Positions 35,178-48,700 of a stretch of 64,000 nucleotides of DNA are shown one piece after another. Positions within the stretch are counted from its first letter, which is position 1. The number at the start of each line of letters is the position of its first letter. Under the pieces are notes generated by a model, which saw nothing but the letters and a program-made list of their open reading frames with translations, did not search any database and had not been told where the DNA came from. Source of the stretch: Linnemannia schmuckeri (taxonomy: Eukaryota > Mortierellomycota > Mortierellomycetes > Mortierellales > Mortierellaceae); NCBI GenBank assembly GCA_029449235.1, contig JANATG010000002.1:1550001-1614000 (forward strand), given 5' to 3'. Position numbers and translations under genes: made by a program.

Positions 35178-37426
35178 TCAAATGGAATGAGTGTCTTTCA
35201 AGTCCCGGATCTTATCATCTTCATAACCAAGCACAGAACTCAAGACCTGATCAGTGTGCTCACCCAAGAGTGGCGGTGCTGTCCGGATCGTCGGCTTGGT
35301 GTCAGAGTATTTGACAGGCATACCAATCAACTTGATCTTGCCCGCCTTGACATGCTCCACCTCATGCACCATCCCCCTTGCCAACACCTGCGGGTGTGAG
35401 AACGTCTGTCCAATATTATGGATCGGCGCAAAGGGGACCCCCTTTCCTTCGAGGGCCTTGAGCCAGAAGGTGTTCTTCTCTGTCTGCAAACGATTAGTCA
35501 GGATCCGGATCAACTCGTCTCGGTTCTGGACACGGTCCCGGTTGGTCTTGTAGAGCGGATTGTCGGAAAGAGAGTCGAGCTGGAGAACTTTGCAGAGCGT
35601 TCGGAACTGACCATCGTTTCCAGCGCCGATCATGATGTGTGAGTCGCGTGTCTGGAGGACTTGGTAGGGGACAATTGAAGGGTGTGCAGTCCCCATCCTC
35701 TTGGCTTCCTTGCCAGCAATCAGGTATGAGCTTCCAATGTTGGCCAGTGTTGCGACCTGGGATTCGAGCAGTGAGCAATCGACGTGTTGACCACGACCGG
35801 TCCTGTGGCGTGCTAACAATGCAGCCAGGATCCCACCATGTGCATACAGCCCAGTCGTCAAATCTAAATTAGCCGTTGGACAACGTGATTTACGTTAATT
35901 TGCTGTCACTATCGTGCCCATAGTCCGGATTCTCTTGTTTGTTCTTGTCGTCCCTAATTCAATGCATAAGATAGGCACAGAGAGAACGATTGTTCTTACC
36001 GGTGACGGCAACACCCACTTTGACAGGGGGACCATGTTCCTCGCCTGTAATATACATGAGTCCAGCCTCGGCCTCAATCATTACATCGTATCCAGGTCTT
36101 GACGCATATGGTCCTGTCTGCCCATATCCTATTTTTTTGCAGCAACCGTAGAAAGAAGAATGAAGTAGAAATCGAATTAGACAATTACTTCCTTTCCATC
36201 AGCACTAACGACCCTCACTTCCTCTGAATATTCATCCTTCGTAACTTACCAGTAATAGAAGCATAGATAAGCCCAGGATTCAAAGCGGACAGATCCTCAT
36301 ATCCAAGTCCCATCCCCGCAAGCTTGCCTGGCACATAATTCTCCACCAGGATATCACACTTCTTGACCAGATCCCGAATCAACTGCTTGCCAGCCTCGGA
36401 CCGGATATTGACCGTGATAGATTTCTTGTTACGGTTGACACTGAGGAAGTAGGCAGACTCGGTCTCGGACCCGTCTGGGTTTGCGGCAAAGGGTGGGCCC
36501 CATGCGCGGGTGTCGTCTCCGCCCTTGGGGTTCTCTACCTTGATCACTTCCGCGCTAGAGGAAGATAACGAGGGGGAGAGCGAGGGAGGTTAGAGGCCAT
36601 GAACGCGGTTAGCAACAGCAAAATCGAGGTTGAATGCTGAAGAAACAGATGAGTGCGTGGGTATGTTCGAATGAAGTGAAATGACGAACAAACAACAATA
36701 GCGTGGGACTTTTCACTTACCCTAGGTCGCCCAACAACTGAGTACAATACGGTCCCGCTAAATCAATATCCGCCCAGCGAGCAAAGTAAACAAGCGAACA
36801 AAAAAATAGAGCAGCGAGCAGGTCAGTTCGATTAGTTGGGTGACCCCTGAAAAAAATTATTTTTTTTCGTAGGTGATCAGAGAACCCGAATCAAACACTA
36901 CTACACAACGGGCAACAAGAACAAAACGGCAAGAAGAGTCCTTACCAAGAACACGCGTCAGGTCAAGAACACGGATCCCATCCAGCGGTCCCGGTTCCGC
37001 CTTCTTCTTCGTTGCCTGCGAGTCCTGGTCATGAGGGCTCTTGGAAAGCAACGACTCAATCGTCTCGTTCGTGTTGGCCTTGTGCTCATGTTTTTGGTCT
37101 AGCAAAGGTGTCTGTGTCGAGAACGCGCGTCTCAACAGTGGAAACCTAGTAACAATAGCGGCACCTGTGGTACTTGACGCAGAGGAGACTTGTGGAAGGG
37201 CAGAAGTGGTAGTGGTGGTGGGCGGTGGTAACCTAGAAGTTTGTATAGGTCTTGACGCGGTAAGGGTACACTGGGCAACGGAGGAAGTAGAGTAGGAGGA
37301 CGAGGAGGAGTGCTTGAAGCCTCGGAGCGAGAGACTACGACCACTTGACAGCACCGAGGACGAGGAAGACGAGACTCTTTGGACGGAGACCAGCAGTCGT
37401 GGAGACTGATTCAGGGCAGACTGCAT
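35178..37426 (-). CDS. Class III CoA-transferase, probable mitochondrial succinyl-CoA:glutarate CoA-transferase
   Basis: This CaiB/BaiF-family enzyme moves CoA between carboxylic acids. The closest remembered relative is animal SUGCT (C7orf10), which makes glutaryl-CoA in mitochondria. The exons in transcript order are 37426-36946, 36757-36721, 36554-36250, 36128-36000 and 35863-35178, giving 545 aa. The first ~130 residues are Ser/Arg-rich with few acids, a likely mitochondrial targeting region. The core begins PLDGIRVLDLTRVLAGPYCTQLLGDLGAEVIKVE across three exons. D289 in RPGYDVMIEAEAGLM matches the family's catalytic Asp position. DLTTGLYA and HVDCSLLES follow. The 37-nt second exon is notable. 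The acyl substrate is inferred, not shown. Family assignment is firm. Confidence 0.92.
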
Positions 37427-38422
37427 CTTGAGAGAAAAAAAGTGATGAAAGGATGAGATGAGAGTACAAGGTGATGAGGTTCCAAAGCTGATGAGGAGTG
37501 GAGTAGGTGGTAAGAGCAGAAACGCGCGATAGGGACAGCGACGAGTTCGTAGTCTCTTTATATACCCGTCGCCTTCTCGCTATCGTTGGTCGTTGGTACT
37601 CTTTCGCTTTCGCTTAGCGATAGAGAGAGATTGAGAGAGAGAAGAGTAGAGCAACGCCATGGATAGGAGCGAACAATCTCATTGTGGCCGATACTACAGT
37701 GCTCTACGGAGACTCAAATAAGGCGAACTCGAAGTCAGCGAAGAAGGGTGAGGAGGTAAGGAAGTTGTGGCTAGCTCGCGCCTTCTACCCGCCTCGTTTT
37801 TCTCTAGGTTAATAGCACCAAGCGCAACTGAATAGAAAAGATACGAATAAGTAAAAAGGGACGGACCCGAGTCGACTTTTTGCCACACTCCTCTTTATCT
37901 CATTGTATTTTGCTCCGCTTGCTTGCTTGCGCGTACCTAGGCCAGTCCAAAGGAGACGTAGGGAAACACACCAGAAGTTGTTTTTCTTCTTCCTCCTAGG
38001 AGCTCTCTTCCTTTGCTGGAAACGGGTAGACCTGACATAGGCTGAACTGACGACAGGCTGCAGCAAATGGCCAATCGAAGGACTAGTGAAAAAAAAAGAA
38101 AAGTAAAGTAATGAAAAGGGCAATCGTCCGATAAAAGAAAAGAAAACAAAAACAAAGGCAGAAAGTGAAGGGGACAGTGGTAGTGGTTAGGATATGAAGG
38201 ACACAAAAGGACGATAAAACAACAAATGAGCATCCCAACCCACCCAAAGAAGGAGAAGGTGCATGATTCAATAGGACTGAATGGGGAGCATGTACCTTCA
38301 CTATTTAATTAGTAACTAACGAAAAAAAAAAAAATAAAAAAAAAATTGTTCGGTCCGACAATGGTCCCCTCCAATCCCCCAAACTCGCGCCTCCTTCCTC
38401 CTCCTCCTTTCCTTACTGACTA
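37427..38422. other. Promoter region of the CoA-transferase and 3' flank of GCP3
   Basis: The two flanking genes are co-directional on the minus strand, so this region is the CoA-transferase promoter (TATATAAA near 37560) and, further right, the 3' flank of the GCP3 gene. No credible ORF was seen. An A-rich stretch lies at 38321-38346. Confidence 0.55.
37557..37564 (-). promoter_or_regulatory. TATA box of the CoA-transferase gene
   Basis: TATATAAA is read on the minus strand, about 135 bp before ATG 37426. Confidence 0.5.
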
Positions 38423-41400
38423 CTACCTCATGGTTGCCTTTCTACCCGTCGTCGTCGCTGATACTACTACCGATGAAGTAGCACCCCCTCCACCCATCGC
38501 TCCCTTCAACGATCCCAAGTAGAACTCATTAAAGTCCAGCCTGAAGCTCAAGAACCGCAAGTCAGAGTCTCCATCTGCAGAGAGAGTGATCAACAACTGA
38601 GACAACTCCCTCTTGAACTGCATCGAGTACTCGTTCAACGTCCTCAAAAGGCCCGGAACTAACTCTTCAAACTGCTCGTCAGGAATCCGATCCAGCGTCT
38701 CATCCTGGTCCGTTAGTCCCCACTGTCCATGTCGCGTCCTCCGGTCGGCTGTCTGGGCTAGTCGCTCACGACGCTCAATCTCAGCCAGTGCATAGTTGTA
38801 CAGATTATCCTGCGCGATCTTGTAGTCCAGAATCGTCGCTAGGAGTTCCAACAACCGCGGCATCATGTTTGCATCGTGCGACGCCGCCAAGAGTCCCTTG
38901 GACGTCACGTCTCGCAGATACTTTGAGTGCGCCTCGATGAGCGAGTCCAGGTCTGTGGTCGTGTTGTTATTCTCAATCGCCTTCAGCAGCTCGTCCCATG
39001 AACACTCGAGAACTTCAAACAGGATATAGTACTGAAGCTGATACACAAAGTGAATCATCTCTCCGCACACTATCCTGCAGTGGTGGAGTTCTGGGACAAG
39101 TTCTATTTTGTTCAAACATTCAAATGAACCACAGCAGAAACGTAAGTCAATTGTGTTCTCGTGGAACAAGAGCTGCCAACAAGGTATACCCATAGCGAAA
39201 ACAGCGAGAAAGTGAACAGAAATAACGAACAGCAGGAGCATGTTTTGTCACCCTATAGCTTCTCCCATGTCCTCACTCTTTCACTTTCATATGCAATACG
39301 ACATTCGGTGTGCTTAAAAAAAAAAAAAAAAAAAAAATGAAATCACATAAAGAAAAGGTACACACCACCCAAAAATCCCTTCTCCGCCCTGTTGTGCATC
39401 CTTATTTTGTTCTCCCCCCTTCTTCCCAGATGTATGTGGCATAAGCAAACGGAAAACAGCACAGAAAGGAGAGATAGGATGATACCAATACGGTCTAAAT
39501 AGGTAACAATCGCATGATGGACCCATGAAACTCAATGAACTCAATTATGCTCTTTTACGTACTGCTTATGTGCCGTTGCTCTGCTCCGGCGACAAAGGAC
39601 GACCCCAACACGACCAATAAAAAACGGGTCATGCTCCATTCACGCACCATCACCAAAACATAAAAAAACTAGCTTCATCATCGACTATTGCCCGTAAAAC
39701 CTTTTCTTCCGTAAGTAAACTTTACCTAGAATTGGCCTGATGGCTCTGGCACTCGTCGTCTGGCGCCTCCAAGCAGAAGACAGTGCATGCTCCACTCGCT
39801 TGAGACGCCACAAAAAGTTGAACATCTTCAAGTACTGGTGCATTGCGACGGGCGTCAAGATGGTGTTCACAGGCGAGTCCACGTGGTAGTCCAACGAAAA
39901 CACATCCCATCCACTGTCTCCCGGGGATATTTCCAGGAGGCGAACATCCAGGCGACGTAGGATGTCGGGGTCGTCGTATTGTGCGTTCGAGCTCCGGATG
40001 GCCGTCTCCAGGGTCCCTGTGAGGTTATGTCGAAAAAGAGTGTTTGCCGGCTGGGAGAGATTGGTTCTAAAATAATGCACCATGAAAAAGGCAGAAAAGA
40101 AAAGAGCAATGATATCGTTCAAATGAGGCGACATTTTAGAGCTCCGTCTATCATCATTCTTCCTTCAGCTCATTTTTGACTCTTCTCTGACTCTCTTCTA
40201 CTCGCCATTACTCCCCTCGCAAAAGCTCTTCAACACTTACCCTAACGACTCCATTAAATGTTGGATAAAATCTCCTTGACCAAGGAGGATGTATCTCTTG
40301 ATGGCAGTGAGGTGCTCAATCAACTTGAACTTGGTTGACAAAAGATGAAGTAGGCGTTGACTTGTACCGACATAAGCCGCGTCAATAGACCCCTCCAATT
40401 CGGCGATATCGCCATACTTGAGTGCTGAATTAGTTGTCGTGATCGTTATAAAGTGAACACACAGGCGGAAAGATGAAAGAGAGAAAAAGGAGACATGTAA
40501 GTATACGATAGCGTGCATGCAGTATGGCGGGCTTTGGGAGTACAGAAGAAAAACAAAAAAAAAAAAAAAAAAAAGATGGACTACATCACAATGGAAGTAA
40601 GAGGGCTCATAAAATAGCGCGATCTTGAGCAACAAGAAAAACTCAGCAGACAGAAAAGCAGATGGTCCTTACACTTTCCCACGCCGTGGTTTTGCAAAAT
40701 CCAGTCCGAGTCATCGCACTTGTGTCGGAGGAAATTGAGCGATTTTCCTATAGAAAGGATCTATTGTAGAGGGAAAAAGTGAAGGTTGGCAAGCTGTTTC
40801 GATTCTCGAGTATATCAGATCGAAAGCACGTAGAAAAGTGGTCTATGGATCCGTATCAGATTACAAGTTACATATACGTACCTTTTTAGCCAAAGGCATG
40901 CCAATGAAGGCCGGCAACATCTCCTCGCGAATGAAATACTTGCTCTGCCACATATCCTCTTCTTCCACGTCGAGATTGACCGCAATAAAAAACTCTGTTC
41001 TCGGATCTTCCAGTTCGCCTTCGTAGATCCAACGTTGAAGCATGACGTAGAATGGGGCCGAGATACGTTCAAGCATGTGATGAATGAACTGCTGGATGAG
41101 AGGGTCGCCATGCTGGGTATAATCGTGAACCATAGAAACAAGAGCGCCCCCTTGTAAGTCTATATTTTTTGTTATAAAAGGAACAAACAATGTATCAGGT
41201 TTGTGGTGAGACTACTAGAAAGTGATAACTCCTTTGTTAGCTCCTAACAATAGCTCGCAAATCAAAAGTAGGCGTACCTTGACAGCATTCCACCAAGACC
41301 GACATCAATCGCAGGCGCTGCAACGAGTCTTGGGTCCAGACTAAGAGTCGCTTTAGTGTCAATCCCTTCGATCCCGTCGCGTCAGCATCGTTTGCGATAT

Positions 41401-42863
41401 GTGACTCTAAGACCGCAATGAGCCTAAAATAGTCCACCAGTTCGTGTTGCAGTGCGGAACAAAAACTCTATTGTTGCAAAATACCATCATAAATAATATC
41501 ATCTTAGCGTTGACTTCTTTATAAGCCGCAAATGTCTTCTCGGTATTCACTCAAGTGTATCTGAAGAGGGGCTTACCTGCTCGACAAGTCCTGCATCACC
41601 CTCATTCAATGTCTTTTGCACGTATTGGTTGACTTTCTTGTAGAGCCATCCCAGCTCCGTAAGCCGATTGACCAAACCCCGGGTCGAATGTGTGATACTG
41701 AACGAAGGGTCGATGGTGCATGTTCTCGACTCTGAGCCAAACTTGACCATCTTTCCATCGATCCCCTGAAAGACAAACATCAAATCTCGGAGAAGAACAG
41801 ACTCTTCTACCTCGTGTATGTTACTGCTGCTGTTGTTTTGCTGAGAGTTGTTGTTCTGTTGTTGATCTCCTGTTGAAAGAGCGGCATGACCTATCGTCGT
41901 TGCTTTCCGAGACTGTTGTGATAAAGGAACCTGCTGAGCCCCATGTCGAGAGTGCGCTGCCATAGTTGTGTCGGATTGTTCAGTACTCGTCCGTTCTCGC
42001 GCCCGTCCTACTCCTGTCTCCAGGTTGTGTAATCCCAAAAACGATAGTGGCTGCTGGTTGGAGCGACCTTCCAGAGTGGCCGCCGATGATTGGTCGCTAA
42101 TAGCGAGCAAGAAGTATAGGATGGACCATTTCTTGGTCAACACAGACTAGTTCATTGTAGAAATTACAATGGGGTGTTAATTCGTTGTTCGTCACGTACG
42201 TCGTTGGCATAGGTCATATACGTTGAAGAGCGGTCCATTAAAGTGAAAGTGACATCAATGGACTTACGCAGGAGGAGAGCTTGGTATAAAGGTGAGAGAA
42301 TCGAATGGCTTTTGCGGACGAAGGGTCTTCCCGGACAACTAGAGAGTACACAACAGGCAAAGAGATCCAATGCATGAAGCAGATAAGTTCATATGTCCCT
42401 GTCTGGTATTCAACAAACCAGTTACTCCTGCAACATCCTGTGAAATTTTCTTCCACATGTTCTTACGCTTCTTCTTGATGAGGTCTGATATATGAATGTC
42501 ATCTGTAACAAGAGAAGGAGACAGCCGACTAAAAGAAGTATGAAAAATGACGACGTTAATCCTGATGTTGATAAAGCCGGCTGCTTTCATTTTGATAGCC
42601 CAGTGTGTATTATATGACGTATATGCAGCCAGCAACACCATGTACAAATCCTTGACCAAATCCATTTGTAGGGCTGTTTACCTTCCAAGGATTCGCAGAC
42701 AGTACTCCCGAGCAGCCTTTATCTTGGCCTCTTCGGCGCCAGACACCGCTTGACCAACGGAATCATGGTCCAGGTCCATGGCGTTTCCATTATGTGACTC
42801 ACCCTGCAGTAGCAATCGAACAAGCACATCGACTGCCTGTGTGAGCTGATCTGCGCTGTCCAT
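38423..42863 (-). CDS. SPC98: Gamma-tubulin complex component 3 (Spc98/Alp6/GCP3)
   Basis: With GCP2 and gamma-tubulin this protein forms the complex that nucleates microtubules at spindle pole bodies. The ten exons in transcript order are 42863-42682, 42528-42467, 42338-42268, 42146-41577, 41467-41278, 41150-40882, 40760-40673, 40424-40241, 40066-39726 and 39102-38423, giving 878 aa with frame kept at every join. GRIP1 features include LLRDLMFVFQGIDGKMVKF and LTELGWLYKKVNQYV. The link FC.ALQHELVDYFRLIA and ILSIGKSLNFLR follow. GRIP2 has MIHFVYQLQYYILFEVLE, SWDELL, LIEAHSKYL and the closing FLSFRLDFNEFY. These favour GCP3 over GCP2. The last intron (39103-39725) is unusually long, at 623 bp, and carries A22. 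Confidence 0.93.
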
Positions 42864-43117
42864 TGTGCGTGTGTGTGTTTATGTAGGTCCTGACTCCTGA
42901 GGGCGATGCACAACAATGGTCCAGACGTGAGTTGATGTTTCGCTTTTTGTCACGGGCAGAAAAATAAAAATGAAAAGGTCGTTTGCAAGGCAGAGGAAAA
43001 TTCAAAGCCACTAACGCGAAAAGGACGCGATGGTACAGCGAAAATTAGTTTTTATGTTTATTGCACAGTTGACATTATTGGAAAGGTAGTGTTACAAGTG
43101 ACATTGAAGAGGGACAA
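42864..43117. other. Short spacer between GCP3 and the homeodomain gene
   Basis: These 254 bp hold the GCP3 promoter and the 3' flank of the homeodomain gene on the minus strand. No distinct element was recognised. Confidence 0.5.
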
Positions 43118-45748
43118 TTAGGGACTCTGGTTCAGCTCCATCTTGGCGATGGTCGCACGACGCTTTCTCGAAAAATAGTCAACGCTGCGTCCATCTAGCT
43201 GGATCTGAAGCGGATCCACAGCCGCGTCTTGATCCGCAGGTGTCAAAGGCCCTGACCGTCGGCGCTTCTCGCCATGTTGGATGGGGGCGACAATGTTGGT
43301 GTTGGTGTTGGTGGTGGTGCTCTGAGAGAGTGGCGAGCTCGTCTGTCGATGGTGACCTCCCATCATCATCTCTCCCACTCCACCTCTGCTCTGCCTGCGA
43401 TCATTCAAACGCCTCTCCTCCATCGAAGGTCGATCGACAGCCTGGGAAGCCCGACGACGTCCCGCAAGAGTCGACGCCACAGCGGCATCCATCGCATCAG
43501 TGCGTGCCTTGACACTCTGTCGTTTGTTCTGGAACCAGATTTGCACGGTCCGAGGGCACATCTTGGTCTGTTTCGAAAGACGCAAACGCTCCTCGGTCGA
43601 TGGGAAATATGACCGCTCAAAGGCTGCATTCAGAACCGATAGCTGCTCTGCATTCGCTCGCTTGCGCTTGGCCTTCACGCCATCCTCAGGCATGACTTGG
43701 TCATCTTCCTGATCGCGCTCTCTCTTGGTGGCCTTTGAGGGTGAGGTTGGAGTATCGACTGGCATGTCAAAAGGATGGACAGAGTGGACTGAGCTTTTGG
43801 AGCCTGGCTTTGACGACGAGTGACCGTACCCTTCTCCGCCAACGGAAGAACGCATTCGTTGCAGGTCACACTCGGGTGTGGGGGGCGTCAGCGGCAAGAC
43901 CGATTTGGCAGACCAAGAGTCGGGATGCGCTCGATGTTGAGACGATGGACCCACACCTGATTCTCGGCGATCGCGCGAAGGGTATATAGACGAGTCATCC
44001 TGTGCATGAGATGTTCGAGGTTGAGGCTTGGGTGGTACAGCATGGGCATAGTGCTGATACCAGCTTGGAGGTTGGATTTCCATCGACGAACCAGCACCTG
44101 ACTCTCGTCGATCGCGTGGGGAATAGAGCGAAGTATCTTCCTGTGTAAAAGAGGCTCGGGGCTGCGACTTGTGTGGGACGGCGTTAGCGTACTGCTGGTA
44201 CCAGCTAGGTGGCTGAATATCCATCCTTGGCGAATGCCCATTGCGATCCGATGATCGCGGCTGAGGGGCTGGTGCCGGAGGAACAGCTGCTGAAGGTCGT
44301 CGGCTGTCGTAAGCTGTGTAGTCGTATGAAGGTCGATCTATGATCGAGTTCTGATAGCGGGACTGGTTATCATGAGGGTACGATGTTGCTGAAGAAGATC
44401 GACGTTCTTCGGCGTAGTGGTCAAATCCTTTGGCAACATTCTGCGTGGAGGGTCTCCGCACATAGTCTATCCTGTTTTGCTCAGCCGCGTCATATGAGGG
44501 CTTGGGATTAAATGATGAGAAAGAGGCTAGACCTGGGCCATCCGCGGCGTCTCGTCCGTAGATTCTTGCGGACTTCTTTGTTTCCGATGAAAGCATTGCC
44601 TACAGTAAAAAAGGTAATTAGATCAGTTTGAGACGTTGATATATGTAGAAGCGAACAGAGCAGAAGAACATGCCAATCACCCATTTAGGTTAATAACGTA
44701 CATCAGGCGGTGGCAGCATTATTCCTTGGCTTGGCCGCCGAGGGTCGCTCTGAATGGGTCGGTAGGAGGAGTGAGCATTATAGTAAGGAGGCCGTGTATG
44801 GTCCTCAGGCGAGGCGACATTTTCACGGAGGTAAGATGGTTTTGGCAGCGAGGGTGGTGGCGTGGAAAGGTCATTAGCGTGCTGCGGGTATACTTGAGGG
44901 CGACTTGAGGAGAACAATACTGCTGGGGGTATCGTAGGGGATGCATCCAAGTAAGGCCCATAGTTCTGTTGGTGGAGAGCATAGTCGCTTTTAGAACGGT
45001 CGGTTCTGCGTTGTTGTTGCTGCTGGTCGACCTCATAGGGATGAAGCTGATCATGGTAGAGGTTGATGCTCAATGAGGCCGATCGCTGTCCGGAAGAGGT
45101 TGGACGAGAGGCAAAATATCCGGGATCTGTTGTTGTGGATGGCGGCGACGTAGGCGGGTCCCTCTCTGGGATGATGCTACGCGACAGTGTTTCGCGGACT
45201 AAAGCCTTGTAGGAGCGTGAGTAGTTAGGATGAGCTGGCTCTCGGTTATCGAGTTCTCGCCGTCCCAAGCCCGAGTCGCGGCGATCGTTCATGTCCATCG
45301 GGTGTCGCGGCGATGTTGTGTGAGAATATGAATAGCCTGCTCGTCCCAAAGGTGATGTAAGGCTGGAGGAGTAAGAAAAATGCTTGGCAAGGTGGTTGAC
45401 AGGACTGGATTCGACTGGGGTCTTATTGAAGGTGGACAGAGGGGATGTGAATGGATGGCTGTCGTATTGCTCTTCTGCATCAGAATCAGAATCAGAGTCC
45501 TGCCGTTGTTGTTGCTCTGAGTTGCGATTGATATCTGCTGGCTGTTGGAGTGTGCGAGGCTGGTTGTGCTGCTGGGATGGGTCTTCGAGATGGAGGGTCT
45601 CTGTCCGTGGAGAGTCCCAGGGCGCAGACTTCGTGGGCTCTGCAGCTTCAATGGAGCAGAGTAGGTGTGAGATTTGGATACGTGAGGTGTTATGTTGCTC
45701 CTTATGTTCAGGACCCGTGGCTGTGCTCTGCTGGTGAGGTCCGCTCAT
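43118..45748 (-). CDS. Homeodomain transcription factor
   Basis: This nuclear DNA-binding regulator has exon 1 at 45748-44702 and exon 2 at 44599-43118, giving 842 aa in one frame. Start ATG 45748 (MSGPHQQS) is the first ATG of the open frame; further upstream only a TTG opens it. The homeodomain is near residues 650-712, with KRKRANAEQLSVLNAAF at helix 1 and recognition helix RTVQIWFQNKRQSVKART. Residues W, F, N and R of WFQNKR, needed for DNA contact, are intact. Q50 of the homeodomain (WFQ) would favour TAAT-type sites by family rules. The rest is disordered and rich in S, P, Q and R, with a duplicated 47-residue block. Its target genes are unknown. No TALE three-residue insertion is evident. 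Confidence 0.9.
43943..44224 (-). repeat. Tandem 47-residue repeat inside the homeodomain protein
   Basis: Two adjacent 141-bp units (44224-44084 and 44083-43943) encode copies starting MDIQPPSWYQQYANAVP and MEIQPPSWYQHYAHAVP and ending RDRRESGAG and RDRRESGVG. Both keep frame. Many differences are silent or conservative, so the copies appear to have diverged under selection. Confidence 0.9.
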
Positions 45749-48700
45749 AGTGAGAAACGTTGTATTGGTTGAAGGCGTTAAGGAAATGGAGAGCAATTGG
45801 TGGGCGGGTGTGAAGAGCAGGTATTGTTGTGGTGAACGCCGTGAAGGAAATGAAATATGAAGAGATGGCGAAGATGTCCTGCGAAAAGATTAAGAAATGA
45901 AAAACAAAGACAGAGAGGTTTAAAGTAAGTTTTGGTGTTATCAGGGAGTATGGGTCGAGATGGAGAGAGTCAGAGTTAGAGAAGGATCGGGATCTCTGTC
46001 TATGGTTCCTTCTCTTTTCATAACTGCAGAATGAAGGAGTGGTCAAGTGTGTGTGAGTGTGCCGAAGAGAAATATGTACTTAATATGACATTTTGTATCA
46101 ATGCAAAAAAAAAAAAAAAAAAAAAAAAGAGATGAAAGGTGGAGATGTTGTATGTTTTTAGCAGGCAATTATCCGAGGAGAATTACACGAAAAAAGGGAG
46201 ATCATGCACATAAACAAAATCAGGCGGTATGAGTATCTAACTCCTGGGTCGATGAGATGCCGAGTAGCGGGAAGGAAAGAAGGACAGGAAAGAAGGAAGG
46301 AGACAGAAGAAAAGAAAGAGAAGAGAGCGTGAAGGGGAAAAAGGGCGAAAACGAGGAAACATGAAGGAAAGATGGGTTGAACGATGGAGGCAGAAGAAGG
46401 GACAAAGGAAAAGAAAGTGGATTGGTAGGTGAGGGAGTACAAAACGGAGAGAAAGAGAACAATATACCCGAGTCTCTTCCTTTTTCAACGACTGGCAACG
46501 TTACGATGCATTGACGATTCTCCGAAAGGAGTGAGGACAGAACAGAGAGAAGGGAGAATAAGGAGAGGGAAGGATATGAAGAGATAGAGACAGAGAGAAA
46601 GGGGGTCGATTGGACAAAAGAACGATGGTTGGCATGAATAAAGAAAAAAAGGTGGTCTTCTCGATCTGACTACTGCGTCCCAATGATGTGCTTTAGTTCT
46701 GGTGGGTCGTTGTGGTTGTTGATGTTGTTATCGTTGAAGATGACGATGTTGTTTGCTTACCTGGACAGAGAGAAAGGCGACGACAAAGGATTGAAGGGGG
46801 TGAGTGATTGAGGGGTGGGGGAAAGTAAGCAGACCGCGCTTTTTGTCGCTTTTTTTTTGCTTATGCACAGCACAGGCTGGAGAAGTCAGAAGACAAAAAA
46901 AGTAGGGGGGAAGAAGGATAGAGTATGGAGGGTCAAATAAACACAAAATTAATATTAGTGTTCCTTTAGTAAGAGTCGAGGCTTGGAGTGCGCAAGACGA
47001 AGGAAGAAGATGCAGAAAACGAAAAGGATGAAATAGGAAGTGGTACGTTTGTAGTAGAGGGAGTGGAGAGAAATGAAAGGAAAGAAACGAGAAAAAGAGA
47101 GAGAAAGTGGGGGGAGGAGGAAGGGCGGGAGTAAGACGAAGAGTAATGATATCAAAAAATAAAGAGAGAGAGCAAAGATGGGCGAAGGACGAAGAGAGAC
47201 TGAGAAGAATATAAACCCCCTTGCTCTTGCGTTCGTTGCGTTCGTTGCGTTCGTTCGCTATTGTCGTCTTCACTTTGTTTGTTCGTATGATCGTTCTAGA
47301 GTGTGTTGTTCGTGCGTTGTAGTTGCAGTGCTTTTCTCTCTGTAATTTGACACGCTTCAATAATATGTTAATATGAAAAAAAGAAAAAAAAAATCAAAAT
47401 CAGGGGGTAAGGAAGGGATGGGAAGAAGGGAAGAAGCTCAAGTGAGCAGAAGGAGAAGCGGGAAGGAAAGGAGGGAAGGGAAGATAGAGAGGACGAGATG
47501 GTGGAAATGAATGAAAAGGAGAGGATATGTGCAACCAACAACGCACTCGACCGATCAAAGTAATTATAATTATGAACCCTGTTTGTTGATTTGCCCGAGG
47601 GAATATGTAACATGTAGGGCATATTCTACTTTCTGAAGGATTGCTGCTAGTAGTGGTACTGGTACTAACCTTGGGCCTGACTGACTCGCTTGCTTTCTTG
47701 GCGGCTGACTGGCTGACTGATGCAGATGGGATGGAATGCGATCTTTCAACTCTGGTTATCCTCTTTTGTTTTTTTTTTTTTTTTTTTCGATGGGATCGAA
47801 CAAGGGCCAAGTGACAATGATGAAAGGACAAAAAAAGAGCTTAAAAAGAGGAAAGGTGCTTTCGTATGAATTAAAGACGAGGGATCGGGTCACTGAAGAG
47901 TTCAAAAAGAGGAGAGATATTACAAAGGAAGGAGGCAAAGGGAATGTTTGGTGCTTAAGTATGTGTATATGTGCTTGTGCGTATCTGTGTCTGTGGTGTA
48001 AGAGTATCTGCGATAAGCTTAGCTATACCAGAAAGTGAGAGTGTGCGTTGCCTGTGCTGTGAAAGAGTTTAAAAAAAAATGGGAGACCGCGTTGCTTTAA
48101 ATTGGTGGCGAGGAGATAAAAAAAAAAGTCAAAAAAACGTTGTGGGTAAAAAAGTGATGGACACGGAGTACTGGAGTTGTCGGTTAAAGTGAGATAATGC
48201 CGAGAAGGAGAGAGGAGAGAGGAGAGAGGAGAGGGGTGACAAGGGAAAGAAGAAAGTAAGGAACTAGCCAAGGAAAATGAAAAGTGGGCAAGGGAATAAA
48301 TGGTGTGTATATGTATGTATATGTATATGTATTAGAGAGAGAGAGGATGAAGGGAGATATTAATGAAGAAACGGGAAGTGGTGACAGTGGATATGAAGAG
48401 CGAAAAATGAAAAAGTGGAGGGAGGAAGAAGAAAAAAGAAAATGAAAAAAAGGGCAAAGAATAAAGGAGATATTGGTTGGTGTAAGGGCGTACAAGGGAG
48501 TAAGGGAGTAAGGAAGTAGGGGATAAAGAAGGGATATAAAGAAGGAAGGAAATGGAGGAAATGAATGTAGAGAAACAAAAAGGGAAAAAGAAGAAAGAAA
48601 AAGGAAGGAGGAAAAAAAAGAAAGAAAGAAAGAAAAGCGAGGGAAACACGGAAGAAGTATGTTAATAAGGATGTGCGATGTGTGTATGTGTGTATGTGTG

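Noticed and set aside
45749..45796. N-terminal extension of the homeodomain protein to 45796
   Set aside because: The extension opens at TTG, not ATG. The first ATG in frame is 45748.
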